Assembly (NCBI GenBank): GCA_964575895.1
Contig: CAZNTE010000001.1
Span: 113,151-177,150 of the forward strand
Source: Gudongella sp964575895
GTDB lineage: Bacteria > Bacillota > Clostridia > Tissierellales > Tissierellaceae
DNA length: 64,000 nucleotides
Reading direction: 5' to 3'
Shown: positions 8,634 to 17,016 of the stretch, piece by piece
Numbering within the stretch: the first letter of the stretch is position 1
Layout of the letters: each line of letters starts with the position of its first letter
Program-made: the position numbers and the translations under genes
Notes under the pieces: generated by a model
What the model saw: the letters and a program-made list of their open reading frames with translations, nothing else
Database searches by the model: none
What the model was told of the DNA's origin: nothing

Positions 8634-9720
8634 TGGTGGTGGGACTGGTGGACATATTTATCCTGCAATATCTATAGCTGAAGAAATTAAGAAGAACATA
8701 AAGGATATTGAGATATTATATATAGGAACAAAGGGAAGTCTGGAAGAAGAACTAGTATCCAGAACTGACTATTTATTTAAGAGCATAAGAGTTAAAGGTA
8801 TGCCTAGAAGGCTCAATAAGAAATCCCTAATTGCCCTTAAGGAGCTTATGATAGGTTTATCCCAAGCTAAAAGGATTATCAAGGAATTTAAGCCTGATGT
8901 GGTTATTGGAACTGGAGGCTATGTCTCTGGACCAATTGTATATGCAGCTGCAAATTCAAAGGTTCCCACATTGATTCATGAGCAAAATGCATTTCCTGGA
9001 ATTACCAATAAAATACTGGCAAGATATGTAGACAAGGTCCTAATAACCTTTGAGGACTCCAGGAAATATTTTAAAGATAAAGAAAAGACCGTGCTCACTG
9101 GAAATCCCATTAGAAGTGAAATAACAAATGTAGACAGGGAAGTAGCCTATGAGACATTGGGAATCAAAAGGGACAAACCATTTATAGTTTCCTTTGGTGG
9201 CAGTGGTGGTCAGAAGAGCCTAAATAATTCAATACTAGAATCTCTAGAGGATTTTTCTAGGGCTGACTATCAAGTTCTTCACATAACAGGTAAAAATAAT
9301 TACGATAAATTTTTAAATGATATGTTGGATAAAGGCATTAAGGCATCTGATGATATAAGAATTGTATCTTACTTCAATGAAATGCCAAAGGCATTGAATC
9401 TTGCAGATCTTGTAATAACCAGCGGGGGAGCAATTACCCTTGCAGAAATATCCGCTATAGGAGTACCAGGTATCCTTATACCAAAAGCTTATACAGCTGA
9501 GAACCACCAGGAGTATAACGCCAGGTCATTCCAGGAAAGAGGAGCAGCCATCATGGTACTTGAAAAAGATCTGGCTGACATAAATCTATTTACTCTTGTA
9601 AAAGATATAGTAGAAGACAAGGATAAGTTAGATTATATGAGAATAAAATCTAAGGAACTAGGACTTACTAAGGCCAATTCATTAATATTTGAGGAAATTG
9701 AAAAACTAGTAAAAATATAG
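8617..9720 (+). CDS. murG: UDP-GlcNAc:lipid I N-acetylglucosamine transferase MurG
   Basis: MurG adds GlcNAc to lipid I to make lipid II on the inner face of the membrane. The GT28 fold is indicated by the N-terminal GGGTGGHIYP at residues 7-16, the middle SFGGSGGQKS and the donor-site run TSGGAITLAEISAIGVPGIL. The start is the ATG at 8617 (MKVIVSGGG), which overlaps the end of ftsW by 17 bases. The 367 residues are standard. Confidence 0.97.
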   Translation: MKVIVSGGGTGGHIYPAISIAEEIKKNIKDIEILYIGTKGSLEEELVSRTDYLFKSIRVKGMPRRLNKKSLIALKELMIGLSQAKRIIKEFKPDVVIGTGGYVSGPIVYAAANSKVPTLIHEQNAFPGITNKILARYVDKVLITFEDSRKYFKDKEKTVLTGNPIRSEITNVDREVAYETLGIKRDKPFIVSFGGSGGQKSLNNSILESLEDFSRADYQVLHITGKNNYDKFLNDMLDKGIKASDDIRIVSYFNEMPKALNLADLVITSGGAITLAEISAIGVPGILIPKAYTAENHQEYNARSFQERGAAIMVLEKDLADINLFTLVKDIVEDKDKLDYMRIKSKELGLTKANSLIFEEIEKLVKI

Positions 9721-9732
9721 GTGTGATTAAGT

Positions 9733-10482
9733 ATGAAGGAAACTCGTGTGGAGAAGAAGAGAAGAAAAAGAAGATTTATCATAAAGATACTTATCTTTAT
9801 GCTTTTTATAGCTGCTGTTATAACAATTAGTTTAAAATCTAGTTTCTTTCAACTAAACAATATAGAAATTACGGGAAATTCAAAACTAAATCATGAAGAA
9901 ATATTACAAGCATCGGGACTTACTTTGGGAGATAATTTACTGCTGATAGGAAAAGGTCAAGTAAAAAGAAATATTATTAATCTTCCCTACACTAAGGATG
10001 TTACCGTTAAGAGACAATGGCCAAAAGGTGTTGAAATCAATATAGAGGAAAGAATACCTTACCTTCAGTTTGAAAATGGTTATAGCTTTGCTATAGTTGA
10101 TACTGAAGGGATTTATTTGGAAAACTCAATAACCAAGTTACCAACCATTCCACTGATTAAAAATATCAGCTGGCCAAAATTAAAATATGGAGATTCAATT
10201 GTTGAAGTAGAAGAGACAAAAAATTTCGCTGATTTCTTTTCCAGTGATGAAATTGGAGAAATTACACTAAAATTTAAAAATCTTGAAGTAGAAGATGACA
10301 ATAATATTAAAATTGATTTAATAAGTGGAGTGCTAGTTGAATTTGGACCCCTGGATAATGTAAAATATAAGTTAAGGATGTTAAATGAAATTATCCTAGA
10401 TATAGAAAAGAAGAAAATACCAACGAGAATGATTATAATGAACAAAGGAGAACACCCAATTGTCGTAAGAGATGATAGGTAG
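9733..10482 (+). CDS. ftsQ: FtsQ/DivIB-type division protein
   Basis: A lysine- and arginine-rich N-terminus is followed by one membrane segment (about residues 15-32) and a POTRA domain starting with QLNNIEITGNSKLNHEEIL. This is the FtsQ/DivIB layout, which links FtsL and FtsB at the septum. The 249 residues and the position after murG fit. The C-terminus lacks the basic tail seen in some DivIB proteins. Confidence 0.9.
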   Translation: MKETRVEKKRRKRRFIIKILIFMLFIAAVITISLKSSFFQLNNIEITGNSKLNHEEILQASGLTLGDNLLLIGKGQVKRNIINLPYTKDVTVKRQWPKGVEINIEERIPYLQFENGYSFAIVDTEGIYLENSITKLPTIPLIKNISWPKLKYGDSIVEVEETKNFADFFSSDEIGEITLKFKNLEVEDDNNIKIDLISGVLVEFGPLDNVKYKLRMLNEIILDIEKKKIPTRMIIMNKGEHPIVVRDDR

Positions 10483-10492
10483 GGGGGATAAA

Positions 10493-11221
10493 ATGAAGAT
10501 TAGAGTGGAATATTTAGCTTTGTTTTTAGTTTCTCTAATTCTTGGTTTAATTTTATCCATTCAGTTCAGAACGATTAACAAAACAGTGGGAGAAGGTGCA
10601 CTGCCTACTCAAAGAGCCCAAGAAATAGCTGTTGATCTTAAAAAAGCTCAAACTGAAAGGGAAGCTCAGCTTAAGCTGATAGAAGAACTGGAATTAAAAA
10701 TAGATCAGTATGAAAAAAGTGGAATAGAAAACGATACTTACGCAGAAAATTTATATAAGGACGCAATGAAGTATAGAATGTTAGCGGGTTATTCTGATGT
10801 GGAAGGACCGGGAGTAATTTTAGAGATCATTGATCCGCCTGTTGATATCCAGTATGGAGAAGGCTTTACCATAATAGATGAATTGGATCTAATACTACAA
10901 GTAGTAAGCATATTAAACGCAGCTGATGCTGAAGCCATATCAGTAAATGATCAAAGGTATACATCATTTACAGAAATAGTAAGAGCTGGCAACCATATTG
11001 AAATAAATGGAGTATCAACAGCATCTCCAATAGTAATAAGGGCAATAGGAAATCCTGATACCCTTGAATCTGCTTTGAGTATAAAGTGGGGGATAGTTTG
11101 GCAATTAAGAAATTATGATTATGTAGTTCATCTAACTCAGGATAAGAAAGTTGTTATTCCAAAATATAGAAGAGTTAAAGATTACATTTACGCTAGTCCT
11201 GTAGAAGAAACTGTAAACTAG
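10493..11221 (+). CDS. DUF881 family protein, copy 1
   Basis: The 242-residue protein has an N-terminal membrane segment, a coiled coil (about residues 40-75) and a globular DUF881 domain with GPGVILEIIDPP, AEAISVNDQRYTS and IEINGVSTASPIVIRAIGNP. DUF881 proteins are frequent between ftsQ and ftsZ in Clostridia, but their function is not settled. The start at 10493 follows a purine-rich AGGGGGGAT ribosome site; the earlier in-frame start overlaps ftsQ and is less likely. It is followed at once by a paralogue. Confidence 0.85.
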   Translation: MKIRVEYLALFLVSLILGLILSIQFRTINKTVGEGALPTQRAQEIAVDLKKAQTEREAQLKLIEELELKIDQYEKSGIENDTYAENLYKDAMKYRMLAGYSDVEGPGVILEIIDPPVDIQYGEGFTIIDELDLILQVVSILNAADAEAISVNDQRYTSFTEIVRAGNHIEINGVSTASPIVIRAIGNPDTLESALSIKWGIVWQLRNYDYVVHLTQDKKVVIPKYRRVKDYIYASPVEETVN

Positions 11222-11232
11222 GAGGAGATATT

Positions 11233-11958
11233 ATGAAAATTTCCACTCCTAAGGTTTTTATAATTATTGCTAGTATAATTGTAGGAATAACTATATCCAA
11301 TCAAATGAAGCTTAATTTGGAGACTATTACACCAGTGACTATAAAATCAATAATAGATTCCAAAAATGAATTGGATAATATTAAAAGAGAAATCATTAAC
11401 TTAGAACAGACTATTGAAGCCAAGTATAAGGAACTTGAACTACTGGAGAGTACTCAGACAGGTGAAGCAAATATAGTTGACATTTTAAAGAAAGATGTTA
11501 CAAACAATATGCTTCAGGCAGGATATGCAGCTTTGAAAGGTCCTGGAATAGAAATTGTAATGTTTGATAATATTGACCTAGAGGAGTTATCATTTAACTT
11601 TTCTAATGATATAATACATGATGTGGATATTTTAAATATAATAAATGATTTAAGAGTTTCCGGTGCGGAAGCAATAAGTATAAATGATCAGAGGGTGATG
11701 TCTAACTCAGAGATCAAATGTGGGGGACCAATTATAAGAATAAATGGAGTGAGCATTGGAACACCCTTTGTGATTAAAGCCATAGGAGATCCTCAGATGT
11801 TAATGGCAGCTGTGAATGCACCAGGAACTTATGGTGACACTTTAAAGACTATATATGGAATTGGAATAAATCCATATACCAGTGATAATATTGTAATATC
11901 AGGATATCAAGGCATAATAAGATTTGATTATGCCAGACCTGTGGGAGAAGGTGGCTAA
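11233..11958 (+). CDS. DUF881 family protein, copy 2
   Basis: This is a diverged paralogue of the preceding gene with the same order: a membrane anchor, a coiled coil near residues 45-75 and a DUF881 domain. The domain repeats the motifs KGPGIEIVMFD, AEAISINDQRVMS and RINGVSIGTPFVIKAIGDP. A GGAGGAG site precedes the ATG. The tandem pair plus the next small membrane protein form a conserved Clostridia block before ftsZ and may act in division or envelope assembly, which is an inference from context. Confidence 0.85.
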   Translation: MKISTPKVFIIIASIIVGITISNQMKLNLETITPVTIKSIIDSKNELDNIKREIINLEQTIEAKYKELELLESTQTGEANIVDILKKDVTNNMLQAGYAALKGPGIEIVMFDNIDLEELSFNFSNDIIHDVDILNIINDLRVSGAEAISINDQRVMSNSEIKCGGPIIRINGVSIGTPFVIKAIGDPQMLMAAVNAPGTYGDTLKTIYGIGINPYTSDNIVISGYQGIIRFDYARPVGEGG

Positions 11959-12312
11959 ATGGTATATGCTTTACTAGGAATATTAATAGGTGGCGTTATT
12001 GGATTTTTATTGCCTTACACATATAATACGGCATATACCCTATATATATCTGTAGCAATTCTTGCCAGCTTAGATTCTGTTTTCGGAGGAATAAGGGCAA
12101 ATCTAGAAGGCAAGTTTAATACAAAAATCTTTGTGACTGGATTTTTTGGAAATGCATTATTGGCAGCGTTTTTAGCCTACATTGGAGATAGACTAGGTGT
12201 TCCCCTATACTATGCAGCAATATTTACATTCGGGAGTAGACTATTCGATAATTTCGCTAAAATTAGAAGGATTTGGCTAACTAAAGAAAAACCAGTTAAG
12301 ACTAATAAGTAA
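11959..12312 (+). CDS. sbp: Small basic membrane protein (DUF1290, Sbp type)
   Basis: The 117-residue protein has three hydrophobic segments and the family pattern ASLDSVFGGIRANLEGKF. DUF1290 proteins sit between DUF881 genes and ftsZ in many Firmicutes, and their biochemical role is unknown. The ATG immediately follows the upstream stop (TAAATG), showing tight coupling. Confidence 0.85.
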   Translation: MVYALLGILIGGVIGFLLPYTYNTAYTLYISVAILASLDSVFGGIRANLEGKFNTKIFVTGFFGNALLAAFLAYIGDRLGVPLYYAAIFTFGSRLFDNFAKIRRIWLTKEKPVKTNK

Positions 12313-12339
12313 TACCCAAAGATGATAGGAGGAATGGGA

Positions 12340-13443
12340 ATGTTTGATTTTGACGTAGACGTGGATCAATTTGCTAAAATTAAGGTTTTCGGAGTAGGTG
12401 GTGGCGGAAATAATGCAGTAAATCGAATGATTGAATGTGGAGTAAGAGGTATTGAGTTCATAGCTTTAAATACCGACAAACAAGCTCTATATTCATCAAG
12501 GGCTGAACAAAAAGTTCAATTAGGTGAAAAGATAACCAAAGGATTGGGAGCAGGGGCAAATCCTGAAATTGGAACAAAGGCAGCAGAAGAAAATAGAAAT
12601 GACATCCTTGAAAGCTTAAAAGGAGCTGACATGGTATTTATAACTGCAGGAATGGGTGGCGGAACTGGTACTGGTGCTGCTCCAATAATCGCTGAAATTG
12701 CCAAAGAACTTGGAATTTTAACTGTAGGAGTTGTAACTAAACCATTTACATTTGAAGGCAAAAGAAGATTGCAGCATGCAGAAAAAGGAATTGAAGAATT
12801 AAAGAGTAGGGTTGATACCCTTGTAACCATTCCCAACGATAGATTATTGCAAATTGCTGACAAGAAAACATCAATGGCGGATGCATTCATGATGGCTGAT
12901 GAAGTATTAAAGCAAGGTATACAAGGTATATCTGATTTGATATCTGTACCTAACTTAATTAATCTGGATTTTGCAGATGTTAAGACTATAATGTTAGATA
13001 AGGGTATAGCTCACATGGGTATAGGAATAGCCTCAGGGGATAATAGAGCTGCTGATGCTGCCAAACAAGCTATAACTTCACCACTTTTGGAAACATCAAT
13101 TGATGGTGCCAAGTCTGTGTTATTAAATATAACCGGTGGAAAGGATCTAGGTATCTTTGAAGTAAATGAAGCAGCTGATATAATTCGCCAATCTGTTGAT
13201 CCAGAAGCAAATATTATATTTGGTGCAGGAATTGATGAGTCAATGAATGATGAAATAAAGATAACGGTTATTGCAACTGGTTTTGAGGAAGAATTAATTA
13301 CAAATAGAACTACCATGACACAAAAAAGCGGTCTATTTGGTTCTAGAAAAGAACAAGAAGTAGTTGAAGAAACAAAGAAAAAGGAACCACAGATGGAAGA
13401 TTTAGACATCCCAATATTCCTTAGAAGAAGAGATAAAAGATAA
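12340..13443 (+). CDS. ftsZ: Cell division GTPase FtsZ
   Basis: FtsZ is the tubulin-like GTPase that forms the division ring. The N-terminal GVGGGGNNAVNRM, the tubulin signature GGGTGTG at residues 106-112 and the C-terminal tail DLDIPIFLRRRDKR, which binds membrane tethers, are intact in 367 residues. I choose the ATG at 12340 (MFDFDVD), 6 bases after AGGAGG; upstream in-frame ATGs at 12322 and 12334 lie before or too close to that site. ftsA, the usual tether gene, is not in front of it. Confidence 0.97.
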   Translation: MFDFDVDVDQFAKIKVFGVGGGGNNAVNRMIECGVRGIEFIALNTDKQALYSSRAEQKVQLGEKITKGLGAGANPEIGTKAAEENRNDILESLKGADMVFITAGMGGGTGTGAAPIIAEIAKELGILTVGVVTKPFTFEGKRRLQHAEKGIEELKSRVDTLVTIPNDRLLQIADKKTSMADAFMMADEVLKQGIQGISDLISVPNLINLDFADVKTIMLDKGIAHMGIGIASGDNRAADAAKQAITSPLLETSIDGAKSVLLNITGGKDLGIFEVNEAADIIRQSVDPEANIIFGAGIDESMNDEIKITVIATGFEEELITNRTTMTQKSGLFGSRKEQEVVEETKKKEPQMEDLDIPIFLRRRDKR

Positions 13444-13451
13444 TTTAGGAT

Positions 13452-13485
13452 AAAACGTATCTGTTCGGATACGTTTTATTTTTAA
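13452..13485 (+). terminator. Terminator after ftsZ
   Basis: The stem AAAACGTATC / GATACGTTTT with a 6-base loop is followed by ATTTTT. It closes the division cluster. Confidence 0.85.
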
Positions 13486-13501
13486 GAAGGAGTGGAGAAA
13501 A

Positions 13502-13960
13502 ATGAAATGTCCATATTGCGAATATCTAGAATCAAAAGTTGTGGATTCCAGACCAACAGATGAAGGTCAAGCCATTAGAAGAAGAAGAGAATGCATGAGT
13601 TGTGGGAAGAGATTTACAACCTATGAGAAAATTGAAGAAATCCCAACTATAATAGTAAAAAAAGACGGGAATAGGCAAACCTATGACAGGAATAAATTAA
13701 TGAATGGCATAATAAAGGCTTGTGAAAAGAGACCAGTCTCCATGACTACAATTGAGAAAATGGTAGATGATATTGAAAAGGTTATTTCTAACTCCTTGGA
13801 TAATGAGATAACATCTTCTGAAATTGGGGAAGAAATAATGAATAGACTTAAGGATGTGGATGAAGTGGCCTATGTTAGATTTGCATCTGTTTATAGGCAA
13901 TTCAAGGATGTAAACTCCTTTATGGATGAGTTAAAGAAGATTTTGGATGAAAGTAAGTAG
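13502..13960 (+). CDS. nrdR: Transcriptional repressor NrdR
   Basis: NrdR represses ribonucleotide reductase genes in response to bound ATP or dATP. An N-terminal zinc ribbon has CPYC and CMSCGKRF, followed by RRRRECMS, and an ATP-cone domain spans about residues 49-139. The length of 152 is typical. In many Firmicutes spoIIGA, sigE and sigG lie between ftsZ and this gene; here they do not. No NrdR boxes were identified in the window. Confidence 0.96.
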   Translation: MKCPYCEYLESKVVDSRPTDEGQAIRRRRECMSCGKRFTTYEKIEEIPTIIVKKDGNRQTYDRNKLMNGIIKACEKRPVSMTTIEKMVDDIEKVISNSLDNEITSSEIGEEIMNRLKDVDEVAYVRFASVYRQFKDVNSFMDELKKILDESK

Positions 13961-13967
13961 GTAGATT

Positions 13968-15374
13968 ATGAGAAAAGATGATTTCAAGGATATACTAATG
14001 CAAAATATTTTGCAGTATGGAAATATTGGAGTCCATGTCATAGATAAGGACAGAAAAACAATCATATACAATGAAGCTATGGCTGAATTGGAAGGCTTAG
14101 AGATCTTTCAGGTTATGGACAAGGATATACTTCATATATTTCCTAGTCTTAATGAATATACATCTACTCTGATTAAGGTCATTAATACTGGTGAACCCAT
14201 AATCAATAGTACTCAAACATATTTTAATTATAGAGGGCACTCCATAACTACAATATCATCCACTATCCCCTTGGAAAAGGACGGGTTAGTTATAGGAGCA
14301 ATGGAAATCGCCCAGGATGTAACAAACTTAAGGAAATTATCTGATCAGCTTATGGAACTACAGCAGGAACTAAAAGTAAATAGAAAAAATGTTGAGACGA
14401 AAAAGGGTATAAAGAAGTATCACTTCAATAGTATTATTGGAAATAACAAGGGACTTATAATTGCCAAACAAATAGGTGAAAAAGCCAGTGATACACCTTC
14501 TAGTGTCTTGATCTATGGAGAAACTGGAACTGGTAAAGAGATGTTTGCCCAAAGTATTCACAATAACGGAGTAAGAAGAAATAATACTTTTATAGCTCAA
14601 AACTGTGCTGCTATTCCTGATACTCTTTTGGAAGGCATCCTATTTGGGACTGATAAGGGTGGATTTACTGGAGCTGTTGAAAGGGAAGGGATATTTGAGC
14701 AAGCAAATGGTGGAACACTTCTCTTAGATGAGATCAATTCCATGAGTTTACCCCTTCAAGCTAAGCTCTTGAGGGTATTACAGGAGGGGTATATTAGAAG
14801 AATTGGTGGAATCAAAGACATTCCAGTGGATGTTAGAATAATCGCCACCACCAATGAAGATCCTAAAATAAGTATGGAAAATAATCTTATAAGAAGAGAC
14901 TTGTTCTATAGATTAAGTGTTATTAACATTCATATTCCACCTTTAAGGGAAAGGTTGGACGATTTGGACCTACTAACTAGTTTTTTCATAAACAAGTTCA
15001 ATCAGCAACTGAATAAGAATATTGTGGATATTTCAAAGGAAGTTAGAGAAGATTTTCTAAAGTACTCCTGGCCTGGCAATATAAGGGAATTAGAGAACTT
15101 CATTGAAGGTGCAATGAATATGGTTTCCAGTCAAGATAAACTCTTAAACAGAGAAAACTTTATAACTTCAAACTTTATACCAAAGAAGTCAAATATTGAT
15201 AGAATACTTATTGAAAAATTAAGCAATGCAAGTTTGCCTGATATTTTAAATGAGTTGGAAGATAATATAATAAGTGATGCCATGGATAGGTATGGAAATA
15301 ATATTTCTAATGCAGCTAAACACCTGGGGATTAAGCGTCAAACATTACAGCATAAATTAAAGAAAGATAGATAA
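13968..15374 (+). CDS. Sigma-54-dependent activator, RocR-like, probable ornithine operon regulator
   Basis: The 468-residue protein has an N-terminal PAS domain (about 15-120), a central AAA+ domain and a C-terminal Fis-type helix-turn-helix with AAKHLGIKRQTLQHKL. Walker A is GETGTGKE at 184-191 and Walker B is LLLDE ending at 254-255. The sigma-54 contact loop, normally GAFTGA, reads GGFTGA at 231-236. Many natural activators vary this loop, but the second position is usually Ala or Ser. A sigma-54 promoter for ord starts about 120 bases downstream, so this gene most likely controls the ornithine operon. The inducer, probably an amino acid sensed by the PAS domain, is an inference. Confidence 0.88.
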   Translation: MRKDDFKDILMQNILQYGNIGVHVIDKDRKTIIYNEAMAELEGLEIFQVMDKDILHIFPSLNEYTSTLIKVINTGEPIINSTQTYFNYRGHSITTISSTIPLEKDGLVIGAMEIAQDVTNLRKLSDQLMELQQELKVNRKNVETKKGIKKYHFNSIIGNNKGLIIAKQIGEKASDTPSSVLIYGETGTGKEMFAQSIHNNGVRRNNTFIAQNCAAIPDTLLEGILFGTDKGGFTGAVEREGIFEQANGGTLLLDEINSMSLPLQAKLLRVLQEGYIRRIGGIKDIPVDVRIIATTNEDPKISMENNLIRRDLFYRLSVINIHIPPLRERLDDLDLLTSFFINKFNQQLNKNIVDISKEVREDFLKYSWPGNIRELENFIEGAMNMVSSQDKLLNRENFITSNFIPKKSNIDRILIEKLSNASLPDILNELEDNIISDAMDRYGNNISNAAKHLGIKRQTLQHKLKKDR

Positions 15375-15425
15375 ACTGCAATATTATTTGCGCTAGATGC
15401 AAATAATATTGCAGTTTATTTTTGC
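15372..15425 (+). terminator. Strong terminator overlapping the regulator stop codon
   Basis: A perfect 20-bp stem (15372-15391 with 15399-15418) and a 7-base loop are followed by TTTTT. The stem begins at the regulator stop codon. It insulates the regulator from the ord operon. Confidence 0.9.
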
Positions 15426-15495
15426 ATTAACAGAAAATTACGACATAAAAGACCTAATAATTGGGTATTTATATGTATATTGCAGATGAAAATCT

Positions 15496-15512
15496 TTGGC
15501 ATGAAATTTGCA
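15496..15512 (+). promoter_or_regulatory. Sigma-54 (-24/-12) promoter of the ornithine operon
   Basis: TTGGCAT at 15496-15502 and TTGCA at 15508-15512 match the TGGCAC-N5-TTGCA consensus. GG (15498-15499) and GC (15510-15511) have the required 12-base register. Transcription would begin near 15523, before the ord ribosome site at 15545. An imperfect dyad at 15452-15466 (ACCTAAT-A-ATTGGGT, 6 of 7 pairs) lies upstream and could be part of the activator site, though it is close to the promoter. Confidence 0.88.
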
Positions 15513-15555
15513 ATATATAAAGGTGTATGTAGTTAATATAATCTGGAGGTGGCTT

Positions 15556-16602
15556 ATGAGAGAAAAAAATGTAAGAGTAATTATTTGGGGTCTAGGAGCT
15601 ATGGGTAGTGGAATGGCTGATATGCTCTTAAAGAAAAAAGGCGTTGAAATCGTAGGTGCTGTTGGAAGAGGAGCAAAAGTTGGTAAAAGCATGTATGATT
15701 ATATAAAGACTGAAAGAGGCGACAGACCAGATGTTATAATTGGAACACCAGAAGAGGTAATTAAGGTTGGTGCTGCTGATGTTGTTCTTTCAGCAACAGA
15801 TTCTTACACAAAAGTTGCATTTGATAGATTAAAGTTTATATTAGAAAAGAAGATTAATGTTATTTCATCTGCTGAAGAGATGTCATATCCACTGGCACAG
15901 TCACCAGAAGAAGCAAAAAAATTAGATAAAATCGCTAAAGATAATGGAGTATCAATCCTAGGAACTGGTATAAATCCAGGACTAATTATGGATTTACTTG
16001 TTGTACTTATGACTGGAGCTTGCGAAGAAGTAGACCATATTACTGCTAGAAGAGTTAATTCACTTTCTCCATTTGGTCCAGCAGTTATGGAAGAGCAGGG
16101 AATTGGTATGACCAAGGAAGAATTTTTACATGGAGTAGAAACTGGACATTTGGCTGGTCATGTAGGTTTTCCTGAGTCAATAAGAATGGTTGCTGATGCT
16201 ATTGGTTGGAAGGTTGATAAGGTTGAACAATCCATGGACCCAATAATGACAGATGTGGAGAGAAAGTCTCCATATGGATTTGCACCAGCAGGTCATGTGG
16301 CTGGATGTGCCATGAAGGGATATGGATATGTTGATGGTGAATTGAAGATAGAAATGGATCACCCACAACAAATTGAGCCTGAGCAAGTAGGAGTTCAAAC
16401 TGGTGATTACGTAATCATCAAGGGTACTCCAGATATTAATCTTGTTAACTCACCAGAAGTACCAGGAGGAATAGGAACAATAGCTATGTGTGTAAATATG
16501 ATTCCTCATATCATTAATGCTAAACCAGGACTAAGAACCATGCTTGATTTACCAGTACCTAGAGCAATAATGGGTGATATGAGAGAGCTTATTGAAGAGT
16601 AA
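15556..16602 (+). CDS. ord: 2,4-diaminopentanoate dehydrogenase
   Basis: Ord deaminates (2R,4S)-2,4-diaminopentanoate oxidatively to 2-amino-4-oxopentanoate with NAD(P)+. The 348-residue protein starts with a Rossmann motif, IIWGLGAMGSG, followed by a dihydrodipicolinate-reductase-like fold with GTGINPG. GGAGGT sits 5 bases before the ATG at 15556; a frame extension to a TTG at 15508 overlaps the -12 promoter element and cannot be used. It is the first gene of the sigma-54 operon, whose other members complete the oxidative ornithine route. Confidence 0.92.
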   Translation: MREKNVRVIIWGLGAMGSGMADMLLKKKGVEIVGAVGRGAKVGKSMYDYIKTERGDRPDVIIGTPEEVIKVGAADVVLSATDSYTKVAFDRLKFILEKKINVISSAEEMSYPLAQSPEEAKKLDKIAKDNGVSILGTGINPGLIMDLLVVLMTGACEEVDHITARRVNSLSPFGPAVMEEQGIGMTKEEFLHGVETGHLAGHVGFPESIRMVADAIGWKVDKVEQSMDPIMTDVERKSPYGFAPAGHVAGCAMKGYGYVDGELKIEMDHPQQIEPEQVGVQTGDYVIIKGTPDINLVNSPEVPGGIGTIAMCVNMIPHIINAKPGLRTMLDLPVPRAIMGDMRELIEE

Positions 16603-16648
16603 GATATTTATTAAATTAAGTTAACACAAATATTAAGATAATTAAACA

Positions 16649-16679
16649 AAGTATGGGTAGACACAGTCTACTCATACTT
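16649..16679 (+). other. Intergenic hairpin between ord and ortA
   Basis: Two 14-base arms (16649-16662 and 16666-16679) pair with one G-T wobble across a 3-base loop. No T-run follows. It may stabilise or process the operon mRNA rather than terminate it, since ortA has no promoter of its own that I can see. Confidence 0.55.
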
Positions 16680-16704
16680 CATGTAATCAGAGAGGATGAA
16701 TAAG

Positions 16705-17016
16705 ATGAACGCAAAACGCGGTGACTGGGTACGAATCCATAAAATAGTACTTAATGTAGGCGAAAGAGCACCAAATATTCCAGAAGATACTCAAAACGTA
16801 CCATTGGAATTATGGGACAAGGGATTTTTATTAAATGATGAGGCGAAAATTGGAGATAAGGTTGAAATAGAAACATACATCGGTAGAAAAATTGAAGGGT
16901 CATTAATTGAAGTAAATCCATATTGGGACCACGATTATGGAAAGGCTGTGCCTGAACTACTTTATATTGGTAGACAAGCTAGATTATTATTGGAAGAAGG
17001 TGAAATCAATGACTAA
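16705..17016 (+). CDS. ortA: 2-amino-4-oxopentanoate thiolase, alpha subunit
   Basis: OrtA is the small subunit of the OrtAB thiolase, which cleaves 2-amino-4-oxopentanoate with CoA into acetyl-CoA and D-alanine. The 103-residue protein begins MNAKRGDWVRIH and contains ERAPNIPEDT, both characteristic of OrtA. I use the ATG at 16705, 9 bases after AGAGG; the ATG at 16696 abuts that site. Its end overlaps the ortB start by 8 bases, as expected for subunits of one enzyme. Confidence 0.92.
   Translation: MNAKRGDWVRIHKIVLNVGERAPNIPEDTQNVPLELWDKGFLLNDEAKIGDKVEIETYIGRKIEGSLIEVNPYWDHDYGKAVPELLYIGRQARLLLEEGEIND

Noticed and set aside
12516..12890. Long minus-strand ORF inside ftsZ
   Set aside because: It is a shadow of the conserved ftsZ frame and has no coding signals of its own.
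15508..15555. TTG at 15508 as the ord start
   Set aside because: It overlaps the -12 element of the promoter and would not be in the transcript; the ATG at 15556 has a good ribosome site.
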